From assembly GCA_977006965.1 (NCBI GenBank), contig OZ345361.1, forward strand, positions 1,178,001 through 1,242,000: a DNA stretch of 64,000 nt, in the 5' to 3' direction. A model generated the notes under the pieces. It did no database searches, was not told where the DNA came from, and worked only from the letters and a program-made list of their open reading frames with translations. The position numbers and the translations under genes were made by a program. The stretch is from Phymatolithon calcareum (Eukaryota > Rhodophyta > Florideophyceae > Hapalidiales). Below, piece by piece: positions 44,530 through 55,317 of this stretch (positions are counted from its first letter, which is position 1; each line of letters starts with the position of its first letter).

Positions 44530-45684
44530 CGAGTGAAGCCTGAAGAAGTCGACACTGATACTCGAAAAATGTTGGCGGATATCCAAGCTCGTTGCCGAGA
44601 ATGCCAATTTCTAGCGCCAAAACCGTGCATCGCGCAAGTTGCCGTACCTCGTGATGACTTGGTGTTCAATAGTGAAGTTGTTGTGGACATCATGTACATT
44701 CAAGGAAAATCGGTTTTACATGCGGTGGACCGTGCTACACATTATCAGGCTGCACGTTTTCTCGAAAGTGACTCAACGGAATGCATTTGGCGAACGTTCA
44801 TGGAAATGTGGGTTTTAATTTATTTGGGTGCTCCAGATAATTTACGCCATGACCAACGTGTTCAATTCGTTTCTACTCGCTTTCAAGCAATGGCAGCTGA
44901 AGCAGGAATTACCTGCCGACCGGTTGGTATCGAAGCTCCCCATGCAATGGGTGTTGGCGAGAGATATCATTCACCGTTACGTCTAACATTCCTGAAATTG
45001 CAACATTCATACGGAATGAAACCGCTTGGCGTGGATATTGAGCCGGGAGAAGAGGCTGAAGGAGAAACAGATGGTTCGAAAAAGAAGAAGCCGAAAAAAG
45101 CCACAAGGAAGTTAGGCGTAAATGAAAACTACCTTCTGGCAATTTCGGTAATGTGTGTGAATTCCACGGTCGGTCCCGAAGGGATTTGCCCAAAATTGTT
45201 GGTTTTTGGCGCGATGCCAAAATTACCTTTACCTCGTGAGGCACTGGGAGCGGTTCCACAGTCTGAAAGAATGAAGATTCTGCATACGGCTCGTGAGGAA
45301 TACATTTCTCTGGTGGCAAAAATGCGACTTAGACAAGCGGAGAAAGCATTTATTCCTCGAACACCTCCAACGACGATTACCTTTGGTGAAAAAGTACCCG
45401 TTTCTCGTGACACGACGAAGCGATGGGAGCACCGAATCTTTATTTCTCGAGATGAACACTCCATCATTTTGCAAGAACCAGATGGTAGTGTCCAACCTTA
45501 TGCAATTCAGCGTGTCGGCGAGTTGAAAGAGGGCATTTATTTACTGAGACCTGACCTTTATGGAATTTCTGGGGATGCTAACAAAGATGATGAACGCATT
45601 CCGGAGGAAAAAGAAAATTTTCCAGATGGGAAAATCGATGAAAGAATTCCCGAACTGCCGGAATTAGATTTATCGGACACCTAA
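44530..45684 (+). pseudogene. Copia integrase
   Basis: Same frame as the preceding protease. It has the integrase zinc-binding end (CRECQF), the catalytic core with VVDIMYI (first Asp), LRHDQ (second Asp) and GVGERYH (Glu), and a Lys-rich insertion (KKKKPKKATRK) after it. It ends at an in-frame TAA (45,682-45,684), after which the frame stays open again from 45,685 to about 45,890. Confidence 0.75.
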
Positions 45685-45696
45685 ATTTCCGTTCAG

Positions 45697-46889
45697 GTGG
45701 ATCCCAGTACCGGCGACATCATTCCTGACCAGACTCCGATGCAAATAATTTCGCGCGAGCCGGATGAGGAAATTGACAACCTTCCAGCCATCTCCGGGTT
45801 CGACGAAATTGCATACATCGATGTTCCGAATTGCTCCATTGTCGATTCGTTGGATGAGGATGAAACGAAATTGTCTTCGACGAAAGCATGCATACTGTGG
45901 TTCTCGACGCCAAAGATCCAGAGTGGAACGAGTTCGGAACGGCAATTGCTGATGAGGTAAAGGGTCTTTTTGAGAGAGACACTATTCAGGAAGTTCGAAA
46001 ATCTTCATTTTCGAAGGACGAACGTCGGCACCTCACCATCATGAAAGCCAAGTTTGTGCTTGCCATCAAGGTTCCTGGAACACCTGATGAGCGCCAGAAA
46101 GCACGACTTGTTGTACAAGCCATTGGTAGCAAGGATAGGGACAAGAACATGTTGTTCACGTATTCCCCGGCAGTTACTCGATCTTCTGTTCGCGTGATGC
46201 TTGCGGTTGCTGCCGGATTGGAACTGCCTATTTATCTTCGTGATATCAGTCAGGCATATGTATCCACAGAATCTAAATTGCTACGCCAAGTCTATGTCAC
46301 CCCTCCAAGGGAGCTTGGTTTAGAGGATGATATCCTTTGGCTCGTGAAGAGACCGCTTTATGGTCTACCCGAGAGTGGATTATTTTGGTTCGAAACCTAC
46401 GTCGGACACCACAAAGGCATCCTCGGCATGAAAAGCATGGAGACGGATCCATGCCTGCTCTACCGTCACGACGCTAAAGAGAAAGGTTTGGTATGTCTGC
46501 AAGTCGAAGACTCGATTGGTGCTTGCAGTAACAAATTTCTACACGACGAGGAGTTGGGTTCAAAGCGCTTCAAAACGCACAAGCGCAAAATTCTGCAGAG
46601 CGGAATCGAGTTAAAGTTCAATGTACAGCACGTCATCCGAAAAGGAAAGCTCATCATGGTGCATCAGCATCCATATGTGGACCGTATTCCAGACGAATCG
46701 ATTGCGCGTACGCCTGACTCACTCTCGTCAAACCGTGGTCGCGCAGCTTACGTCACCGCATGCACGCGACCGGACGCGGCATGCTCTGTGAACCAATTCG
46801 CGCAAACTCCCACGGATGTCGCTGAAGAGGTGGACTACAAGCGGATGGACGAGACGTTTAAGCGATTGAAGGCGGAAAATATGAGTTAG
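45697..46889 (+). pseudogene. Copia reverse transcriptase
   Basis: Beginning in the integrase frame (45,697-45,890), the sequence changes frame at about 45,885 and continues at 45,888-46,889. The RVT_2 motifs are FAIKVPGTP-like start, KARLVVQA, YLRDISQAYV (first Asp), VKRPLYGLPESGLFW and the site where Copia has YVDD, here LQVEDSIGA. The change of the second catalytic Asp pair to Glu-Asp-Ser suggests this copy is enzymatically impaired. It ends at a TAG at 46,887-46,889. Confidence 0.75.
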
Positions 46890-46983
46890 TTTACGGTAAC
46901 GTAGACCTCTCTACCGCTGAAGTAATGTATTCGCTGATGCATCCTTCGCGACGAATCGGGACCTGACGTCGCAGCTCGGGCAC

Positions 46984-47442
46984 GTGATCGCTCTCGTCGA
47001 CGACAAGCACGCATGCTCAATCCTAGCGTGGTCGTCGGTGAAATGTAAACGAGTGACACGGTCAGCATTGGCGGCCGAGCTCTATGCCGTTGTCCATGAG
47101 TACGACGCGGGTTTCGCCTTGGCACATACCTTAAGTGTACTGTTGTCTCGGAGACTCGCACTCCGCGTATTCACCGACTCTCGCACGCTTTTCGAGTCCA
47201 TCGCCACGTTGCGTTCTATGACCGAGAAGCACCTGCTAATCGACATCGCCAGTCTCCGTGACGCATACCGTAGCGGCAAGTTAGAGAATCTAGGATGGAT
47301 ACGCTGCGAGCACAACATCGCAGACGCATTAACAAAGGACAAAAAGGTTAGTGCGCTTCACCGCATGATCACCACCGCATCACTCCGAACTCCCGTCGAG
47401 CAGTGGATCGCTGACGGAGAGATACCGCGTTGCAATCGCTAG
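46984..47442 (+). pseudogene. Copia RNase H
   Basis: In a different frame from the reverse transcriptase, this 152-codon piece carries AWSSVKCKRVTRSALAAEL (Glu in AAEL), VFTDSRTL (Asp) and the C-terminal NIADALTK signature found in Copia RNase H. Stop at 47,440-47,442. Confidence 0.78.
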
Positions 47443-48322
47443 CCACGCACAAAATGTGGTTGATTTTTGCCAAAACGGAGGAATGTTTTGGCAGGTTAGT
47501 GACGCGAGTAACCCTACAAGGTCACTAAGAAGGGATCGCGCTAAGCGTTCGGGGCATTGATTGAACAAAACACAAAAACGCCAACACTATTCACACGCAT
47601 GAAATGTTAATTGTGTCGGTAAAGGGATTGTGTCGATAAAGGGAAGCGAAAACGCATGTTTGTAAAACCAAATTCATTTACGCATGGAAAGGGAACTCGT
47701 GCATAAGCAGTGACTATCGAACGCGTCGCATCACAGAACGAGAGGATATGAAACGCAGTCGTCATCATCGTCATTCGCATTACGGTATGTGTCGTTATCT
47801 GGATGTATCGTCAGGCTGTCACCAACATCATCATGGCTGTCGTGGTCACCGGTGTCGTCGCATTCGTCATGCGCCGCGCTCACGACAACAGTCCGTGACT
47901 AAACGCTCTGGTCCTCACGCGCACGTTGCTCGCGTAACCAAGACCGAGTGACAGGACGCGATGGATCCGGCGGTGTATGTGCCGGAATTGTCGGGTTCAA
48001 TTTCCGACACCGCCCTCGCAATACTTTCGCCTCTTACTTCGCCGCCCGAATCGGATCCCCAGAACTCTCGCGATACTTGTAATATCGTACGTATGGCGTA
48101 ACAGATCTCCGCGCTGCATGCATGTAACGAGTATCACGCACATGGGACACGAGGGCAGTTCTCACGGCGCAAGCGACGAAGAAAACCAACGCGCGAAAAG
48201 GGGAAGGAACGATAAGGTGAAATTGCTCGCTCGCCTCGGACGCACAGACGGGGGTCGAGTGTTTGTGCAAGTTAAGGCGGATGGACAAGGAAGTCTGCAC
48301 TGATATTTGCCTTCGGGGCAAG
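47443..48322 (+). other. Copia 3' noncoding region
   Basis: 880 bp between RNase H and the 3' LTR. It has a run of CATCATCGTCATT-type triplets around 47,760-47,860 and no recognised gene. Long for a Copia 3' untranslated region. Confidence 0.6.
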
Positions 48323-49069
48323 TGTCGCACATATGGGTGGATGCGCGGGAGGAAAGACAAATATCCCCCGAAATGTCATATGATAAATATGATAAGTTGC
48401 CATCCCACCTACGTTCCAACATTTGTCCACATGTGTTCAATCAAGTTGAAACTGCCTCAGGACATGCACCCCTCGATTCTGGTCATTATCGAAATCTGGT
48501 CTCAGAATTGCTCTAACTGCAATACTTTTCGAGTTACGAGCGATTTTGTGATTTTTCCTGCGTTTCCAGCCCGGATTCAACGTTTTTAGAAGAGATTGCA
48601 AGAAACCAAATCGGATTGGTCAGGGAATCGAAAAGGGTATGTCCCGAGGTGGAACATGATTTTCGACCATCGTGAGATTTTCCCCAACCTCATGACTGAA
48701 ATGCGATTCGATTGATATTCCAGCTGGAAGTTCATGAGGATTGATCTACATGGGTTAGAAAATATCCAATATTTAGAGGTAGAATTTGAACCAATAGGGT
48801 GAGATTGGATGTATTGATATGGGGACTGAGGAAGACCAAAAAGGAGAAGATAGACAACAACCGCGTACAGTAAACTTGTTTTCGTATTGTGCTTTGATGA
48901 GCCAAGCAGACGGGACGTCGCTTGCCTACGGTGTGACCGGGACGGTCACCGTAGGACTAACGGTAAAGTTTCACGCATTGAAATTGTTACCTGGGCAAAA
49001 AGCCCTAAAACATTTTAATTTTCGAGAAATATTTCGACCAGCAACGCGCTCGTAGCAGATTGTTCGACA
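48323..49069 (+). repeat. 3' LTR
   Basis: 747 bp. About seven substitutions from the 5' LTR by eye, plus a 22-bp segment (GGTCATTATCGAAATCTGGT and two more bases) absent from the 5' LTR. Confidence 0.92.
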
Positions 49070-49549
49070 ATCATTTTCCCTCCAGCCCGATGCGCGCATC
49101 AAAAAAGCATTCATACCACACGTGTGCACTTCACGCTCCAATGCAGAGTACCGTGCCCAGATGGCGAAGGCACTGTGAAATCAAGAGCACGCGACAGCGG
49201 CTGCGAATGGACATCGCCTGCCCCAGTCAGATCCGACAAATTTTTCACTCCCGCCCGCCGCACCGTGCAGTTGACAATTAGAACCCCGTGAGTACGGGAC
49301 ATGCCTGATCGTCTAGGCAGCATCTGGGGTGAAGGGCGTGCGTGGCAAGTTGCCACTGGCAACGACGATGATTAAAAACTATAGAGATAGTCAATCTCAA
49401 AAAGGCCCCTGCTATATAGCCCGGTGTTGTGATGCATTTGAGGAGTGGATTGCGCTACGATAGATTGCAAAAAAATGCCAATTTAACCTTTTCTGTTGAC
49501 TTGACAGTTTATGCTGAGCTAGATACGCATATTGTAAATTTTCGTATTC
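49070..49549. other. Between Copia element and palindrome
   Basis: No gene recognised. The first 45 bp are an inverted match to the sequence just left of the Copia insertion. Confidence 0.5.
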
Positions 49550-51002
49550 TGTGGTTTCTCTCAATCCAGTACTCCAACAGCTGCATGCACTATGTGACGA
49601 TCGCGCTGTTACTATCGGCGTCCTGAATATCATTGCCTCGTGGTCTACAGGTCGCTTTTCTGATGACTACACTCTAATCCTGGCTCTGTGAGCCCACCTT
49701 CTAGTGCGCTGATATTATCTGCGCTCTATGTAAGCTCTGCCTCGCCATTGCTCTATCTCGGTATATTCGCCGATACTCGAGCTGCAAGACATACAAGCGC
49801 GAGGACGCCTCTACAATCTATTATTTTCTGTACCTCTTGTAGAGAAGATTCACTTGCTAGATTCCCTTATCACATTCGAATGCCACGTCCTAGGCTGTGT
49901 GATTCAATGGCATGTTCTATGGCTTCGTCGTGTGTACCCCTTTGAGTTACTATGTCTCTACTTCTGTGACTACTTTGCTTAGCATTTACATCCGTATCGA
50001 TCAGCGGACGTTCTCCATCGATCAACAGGCAAGTAAACCAGAAACTTAATCCACGCAGTGACATCGCAGCATTGAACCAAGTTTCACGGCCTTCTCCATT
50101 GCGAGCCCTGGAATGGTGGTGTCTACACATGTTGCAAGTCATCAGGATGGCCGTCACTGCTAGCTCTCCGAGGTTTATTGAAACATGCCATTTTGAGACT
50201 CACAGGTATGCCACTGTATCATCGACCTTCTCACAGATTTTTCTCTTAATGCTACCTCCCGCCCAAACCTTCGGATTTGACGTTGTAAATGGTGCTCGTC
50301 TAGGACGACAAGCAAATTGCGATCACAACAAATAAGATCGAATGCATGGCGACTGCAATTCTGAAACGTGCATTAATGCATTTCCGGACGGGTAGTACTC
50401 GGCAACCTTCAGGGTAATACTTGGCCTATAATCTTTGGCATAATCATGTTTATCAAAAAACAATCGTAGGCCAGGTACCACATATTATCTTGGTGCCCCT
50501 TCCGTTGATAACTGCTGGTCCGCCGTTGCATGGTGCAATGTAAGCTTGAGCCACTGCTTCTGTTTTGCACGCAAGGCAGAGGCTAGATCCAAAATAAAGA
50601 ACAGGACGTACAACATAGCGTTACTAAGCGTTCAACCTGTGTGGTGCCCACCCATCTTTCTTTGATGCGGCAAGTGTGGTGCAAAGTTTATTGATAAAGG
50701 TGATAACAAGTGACCTTTCGGATTTACCATACAAAGAAATATATACTTGACAACCTATGCTGTTGTCACTAGCCAGAGCTGAAAAATAGAACTTTACAAT
50801 CTTTGCGAGCACCTGTGCTGATAGCGATTACGGTCTCATGACGTTAAGAAAAGAAATGTTGTCCCATGCCGTCCGCCATGAAGGATCTCACTCGCACAAT
50901 CAGGGAATATTAAATGAGCGCGCAGCAAGCACAGTCTCGTACTTTAGTTTATTGAAGAGCTTGTTCAGCATCCGAAGCCTAAGAATGTCTAAAATGTAAG
51001 GA
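49550..51002. repeat. Left outer arm of the large palindrome (diverged)
   Basis: Inverted counterpart of 56,801-58,995. Matching blocks include 49,551-49,720 with 58,830-58,995, about 50,220-50,300 with about 58,370-58,450, 50,500-50,690 with 57,727-57,890, and 50,750-51,002 with 56,801-57,045. Identity is roughly 80-90% by eye, with indels. No gene recognised. Confidence 0.85.
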
Positions 51003-51024
51003 GGTAACCAATACTGGACGGCAC

Positions 51025-52485
51025 TCACATCTTCTTCTCATTGTACAGCGCAACGAGCCAGCTGGCAACATAATCGGGTCCAGCCCGGAGCACCTTTCCG
51101 ATAGCTTCGTTCACATCAGCATGATTAGCAAAGCACTTTCCAATGAACGGAAGTGGCGCGACAGAGTTTTTGATGGTACATGCCCCTGTCTGCGCCATCA
51201 GTACATCCATCATATCCCTTCCATATTGGTTCGACTCTTTCGCCAGAGTGACAAACACATCCGAAGTTCCCTTACCGACAAACCGGTTTTTCCAAGCTGC
51301 AGTAGGCTTGTAATTGTTCTGAATGAATGGCACATATGCTTCAACATAAGGATGTAGAAGTAGTGGCATTTGCAACCCGCTGAAGCCGTTGGTGTGCATC
51401 GGCATGGTCATGTCAGTCAGATAATGAAGCGCAGCGCCAATGTTGGCGCAGGCATCCAACTTTTCTTGGAAGCGGGGCACTTGTCCAACTTTTTGCTTCA
51501 CCTTCAAAAACGCATTATCTCCGGAATCATACACGTCCCCAGTACTGTAGGTGAGGTACGCGGTAGTCTTGCCCGTCCAGTCCACTTTTCTGGGATTGTA
51601 GAAATGCGCGCCTTGGGTACTTGTGTACGGAGCATCCGCTTTCCCAGAGGCGTCTTCATCCCACAAGCCCGCCTCCCAGGATGTCCTGCAATTTTCGTAG
51701 AAGGAGACAACTTCTGGCTTGGCGGTGCGTAGCAAGTCCAGACCGCGGTTAACCATCCATAGATGAGTGTTTCCTCTCCACTTGAGGTTGTGCTTGCAGG
51801 TAGACACTGCAGTTCTTGTGGAGCCTGTAGGGCATTTGATATAACACAATCCACCGTAGTACTCACGGTTCGAATAGCATTTGCAGCATTTCGGATAACA
51901 GCGCCCACCGCTTCTGACTTCATCGCTATTGCAGCTCATGCTACTCAATCCGAGGGTGGAAACTGGTCTATGGCACCACTCTCCGGTATTCGTATAGCCC
52001 GAATTACATGTTTTGTAGCAGCGCCCTGTCGACTTGTTAAGGAAGTAGCCGGACGGGCAGCTCATGTGACCCGAGGACAGTGTCTTCGCCCATCTCTGAC
52101 AATGGCATCCCATGTTTGTGTAGCCGCTCTTGCAGCCGCATTTGCTCCAGATTGTCGTGCAGCACTTTGTGTACGAATGCGGACCACGATAGCAGGTGAG
52201 ACCTGTATTAGTGTAACCGGAAGGGCAATTGGCGACGCGGGAGGGGGCGGAATATTGATGGGCACCGCGCGTGCATGTGACCCCAAAGTTGGTATAACCG
52301 GTTGGACAGTCTGCTACACGACCGGGAAGTTGGGAGTTTGCGTACTTGGGTACAGTCTCGAGCACATTGTATGACTCTTTGCCGCCGTTGCACTCCGAGT
52401 GCTTGCAAGTGCTGGGGCCAGCATCCCACGCATGTGAGAGACCAAGAAAGAGGGCGGTAACGAGGAGAAGGGTGTATTGCTTCAT
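51025..52485 (-). CDS. Secreted Cys-rich zinc-dependent phospholipase C-like protein, left copy
   Basis: The 486-residue product starts with a signal peptide (residues 1-19, hydrophobic LLLVTALFLGL, cleavage after SHA). Residues about 25-232 are cysteine-rich with repeated CPxGYTNxGxxC units. Residues about 236-486 resemble bacterial zinc-dependent phospholipase C/P1 nuclease folds: a HLWMVNRGLDLL opening, GLWDED, GAHFYNP, HYLTDMTMPMH and a HPYVE H-x-x-x-E motif, together the expected zinc ligands. It would hydrolyse phospholipid head groups outside the cell; activity is inferred. In this family a tryptophan supplies a zinc ligand from its free N terminus. Here Trp20 is the first residue after the signal site, and another Trp lies in LKWRGN just before the catalytic part. 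The gene is head to head with an identical copy at 55,318. Possible bacterial origin. Confidence 0.75.
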   Translation of the reverse strand: MKQYTLLLVTALFLGLSHAWDAGPSTCKHSECNGGKESYNVLETVPKYANSQLPGRVADCPTGYTNFGVTCTRGAHQYSAPSRVANCPSGYTNTGLTCYRGPHSYTKCCTTIWSKCGCKSGYTNMGCHCQRWAKTLSSGHMSCPSGYFLNKSTGRCYKTCNSGYTNTGEWCHRPVSTLGLSSMSCNSDEVRSGGRCYPKCCKCYSNREYYGGLCYIKCPTGSTRTAVSTCKHNLKWRGNTHLWMVNRGLDLLRTAKPEVVSFYENCRTSWEAGLWDEDASGKADAPYTSTQGAHFYNPRKVDWTGKTTAYLTYSTGDVYDSGDNAFLKVKQKVGQVPRFQEKLDACANIGAALHYLTDMTMPMHTNGFSGLQMPLLLHPYVEAYVPFIQNNYKPTAAWKNRFVGKGTSDVFVTLAKESNQYGRDMMDVLMAQTGACTIKNSVAPLPFIGKCFANHADVNEAIGKVLRAGPDYVASWLVALYNEKKM

Positions 52486-52580
52486 AGTTCAGTTGCACTG
52501 GCTTCTGCTGAGCTCGAAGAGGCTTGTGCCGCTTGGTGATGTGTTTGTTAATGATGGAAGCGTAAGACCAAAGGTGAGAG

Positions 52581-52588
52581 TATTTATA
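52581..52588 (-). promoter_or_regulatory. TATA box, left PLC-like gene
   Basis: Minus strand TATAAATA, about 96 bp before the ATG at 52485; mirror of 55,215-55,222. Confidence 0.55.
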
Positions 52589-53308
52589 CTTGTTCGAACA
52601 GCTTTTCGTGCGAAAACCCCTATCTGATTTCGAAACAGAACAGGAGAGCACTAAGCTTGGAAGCTCGCTGTTCTTTGGATCATTGTAAACAGAAGCTCAG
52701 GTCAACATTACGATGACACAGACGCTTTTCGCTACGGTAAGTGTACTGTAAAATTCAAAGGTCCCCATAGATAGCCGTTTCCTTTTGGTCTTCTTTCATC
52801 TGAATAAAACCGCAGAAGGATTTTGCCCAAAACTACAGTAGTCTGGTGAAGATCAGCAGGAAGAGGACCAGAGCTGGAAATGGTAAATCTCCGAAAAACC
52901 AGAAGCGAATTGACACATGATCCGTACTGAGTTTGACGCAAGTGATGTAGCTGACTAGAAGAAATTCCCATTAATAGGATTAAGCCGTAACAGCTGTTTG
53001 GCTATAAGTCCTGACTAATAAAAAAGCAGATGGCTTAGTTTGTAATTTTTTTTGCAACTGTTTAGTTGTTTATTTGAAAGCCCTCATTAACACTCCTAAG
53101 ACTGTACGGGAGCAGCTTTTCGTAACTTGTTCATTCTAGTACATCGCCTGGTCCCTAATACAGGGACTCGTCGTTTTCCATATTGTCAATTATGGTGACG
53201 CCTTAGTTTGTAATGAAAAGGTTGTGCTGCAGAACAGCCTTTATTACAAATTACTGTCCGTCACGACGTATGATATGCGACTCTTTTTAATGACAATGCT
53301 GCCTACGA

Positions 53309-54225
53309 CAGGGGAATGCTAGGAGGGGGACAAAAGCAGAACTTGATGTTTCAAAAAATGTACTAAAAATGTGGCCTGCGTTTTGTCAGGTTAATGATGA
53401 GGAAATCTTTGTATCAAAAATTAAGTGATGAAGCTCAATTCTTACAACGCTCTGGCACAGCTGTCGTTCGAGGACGGCCAATGGAATTTTGTCAGGACAC
53501 GTACAGCTGTAAGCGTCCTAGGGACAGTACAGTTGGAGTGCAGTAAACGCTGTGGTGCCATGTCGTATTCCGAGGCGCTAGTGCGGCCGCTTTCGTGATT
53601 AGCTGATTAAATAGTGGCAACGTGGCCGCAAGCGATAGGTTATATTTCGCGGAAACGGATCATGCGAGCACTTCTCGCAAGAGAGGACCACCGACGGATG
53701 AGCGCGCGACCGAGTCGCTTGTTCCATCCCGGAACGCAGGGCTGATTGAAGCCCGGGCTCGCCAGACAAGCTACTCGCCTCCGAGAGCGTTCCGCTCGAG
53801 TCCATCGGTGTTACACACGACAATAGACACGATCCACGCCTCTTAGTGTTCCGATGCTTTAAAAAATATGGTTAAATCCGCCCGGCGCACAATGGCAACA
53901 TCTCGCATTTTCGCGGGTAACTTTCGAAAATCACGAAAGCCACGGGCGCGAGCCGTGTACATTTTGTGCACAGTGCACAGGCACAGATCGAAAACCTATT
54001 TCTATATTATTTCTCTCCAGAATGCCAATCCTGCAACGAGAGGCTTCGCTGCATAACGGTCCGTAATGTGCGCGAGCTGTAAGCTGGATTTTTTCTATCA
54101 ACCGGCTACGTTTATGATACATTTTCGCCCTACCTGCTCTGCTTCATGCGGACGCCACATAGGCTTATCATTAAAATTCGCTATGACACATCTCCTGCTT
54201 TTGTCCCCCTCCTAACATTCCCCTG
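53309..54225. mobile_element. 917-bp non-autonomous terminal-inverted-repeat transposon
   Basis: Ends are inverted repeats of about 31 bp (CAGGGGAATG...CATTCCCCTG, one mismatch, with AGGAGGGGGACAAAAGCAG inside). Flanking CCTACGA at 53,302-53,308 and 54,226-54,232 is a 7-bp target duplication. The opposite palindrome arm holds the uninterrupted site (TCGTAGGC at 54,495). The ends are hAT-like, but hAT elements give 8 bp, so the superfamily is unsure. No transposase frame is present; a truncated relative lies at 33,568-33,843. Confidence 0.82.
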
Positions 54226-54232
54226 CCTACGA

Positions 54233-54494
54233 TGCCTGATTGCATGATACGTTTTTTACGGCTGCTCGATGGCAGAAGCAGCCGTGAAAAACGTATCACA
54301 ATAATATTGTTATAATATATTGTCCGCGGACATTAATTCGTGAGTTTGCGCACCTCCGTGGATCTTAGAGCTGAGCTTCACTCCTCGCAATATCTTTTGC
54401 TAAGTGGAGCTCAAGAGCCACGAAGGCGCACAAACACTGAAAAATATACTCGATGACAGAAGCAGCCGTGAAAAATGTATCATACAATCAGGCA
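54233..54494. repeat. Centre of the palindrome with nested hairpins
   Basis: TGCCTGATTG at 54,233 pairs with CAATCAGGCA at 54,485-54,494, continuing the palindrome at about 85-90% identity to roughly 54,270 and 54,455. Inside are two smaller inverted repeats: GATACGTTTTTTACGGCTGC with GCAGCCGTGAAAAACGTATC (about 54,246-54,296), and a GTGAGTTTGCGC...GGCGCACAAACAC stem of about 35 bp (about 54,340-54,440). Confidence 0.8.
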
Positions 54495-55214
54495 TCGTAG
54501 GCAGCATTGTCATTAAAAAGAGTCGCATATCATACGTCGTGACGGACAGTAATTTGTAATAAAGGCTGTTCTGCAGCACAACCTTTTCATTACAAACTAA
54601 GGCGTCACCATAATTGACAATATGGAAAACGACGAGTCCCTGTATTAGGGACCAGGCGATGTACTAGAATGAACAAGTTACGAAAAGCTGCTCCCGTACA
54701 GTCTTAGGAGTGTTAATGAGGGCTTTCAAATAAACAACTAAACAGTTGCAAAAAAAATTACAAACTAAGCCATCTGCTTTTTTATTAGTCAGGACTTATA
54801 GCCAAACAGCTGTTACGGCTTAATCCTATTAATGGGAATTTCTTCTAGTCAGCTACATCACTTGCGTCAAACTCAGTACGGATCATGTGTCAATTCGCTT
54901 CTGGTTTTTCGGAGATTTACCATTTCCAGCTCTGGTCCTCTTCCTGCTGATCTTCACCAGACTACTGTAGTTTTGGGCAAAATCCTTCTGCGGTTTTATT
55001 CAGATGAAAGAAGACCAAAAGGAAACGGCTATCTATGGGGACCTTTGAATTTTACAGTACACTTACCGTAGCGAAAAGCGTCTGTGTCATCGTAATGTTG
55101 ACCTGAGCTTCTGTTTACAATGATCCAAAGAACAGCGAGCTTCCAAGCTTAGTGCTCTCCTGTTCTGTTTCGAAATCAGATAGGGGTTTTCGCACGAAAA
55201 GCTGTTCGAACAAG

Positions 55215-55222
55215 TATAAATA
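55215..55222 (+). promoter_or_regulatory. TATA box, right PLC-like gene
   Basis: TATAAATA lies 96 bp before the ATG at 55318, leaving a leader of about 70 nt if transcription starts 25-30 bp downstream. Confidence 0.55.
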
Positions 55223-55317
55223 CTCTCACCTTTGGTCTTACGCTTCCATCATTAACAAACACATCACCAAGCGGCACAAGCCTCTTCGAGCTCAGCAGAA
55301 GCCAGTGCAACTGAACT

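Larger units (their letters stand above)
40821..49069 (+). mobile_element. Ty1/Copia-type LTR retrotransposon, 8.25 kb
   Basis: Two direct LTRs (40,821-41,545 and 48,323-49,069) flank gag-pol sequence. The domain order is zinc knuckle, protease, integrase, reverse transcriptase, RNase H, which defines Copia rather than Gypsy. Both LTRs start TGTCG and end CGACA. Flanking 5-bp sequences are GTCAT (40,816-40,820) and ATCAT (49,070-49,074), a target-site duplication with one change. The frames are interrupted at several points despite LTRs differing by only about seven substitutions and one 22-bp indel. No convincing TGG-type primer-binding site follows the 5' LTR and no clean polypurine tract precedes the 3' LTR. 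Confidence 0.93.
51003..53308. repeat. Left core arm of the large palindrome (identical to right core)
   Basis: Exact inverted copy of 54,495-56,800: mirrored positions add to 107,803 throughout, so there are no indels, and all reading frames on both strands are the same. It contains the PLC-like gene, its promoter and the dispersed repeat. Confidence 0.95.

Noticed and set aside
47748-47870. CATCATCGTCATT run as a CRISPR-like or satellite array
   Set aside because: The units are irregular triplets without spacers inside the Copia 3' region; simple low-complexity DNA.
51763-52374. 203-codon plus-strand frame inside the palindrome, mirrored at 55,429-56,040
   Set aside because: Antisense of the PLC-like coding region, low-complexity Ala/Cys composition, no start context or domain.
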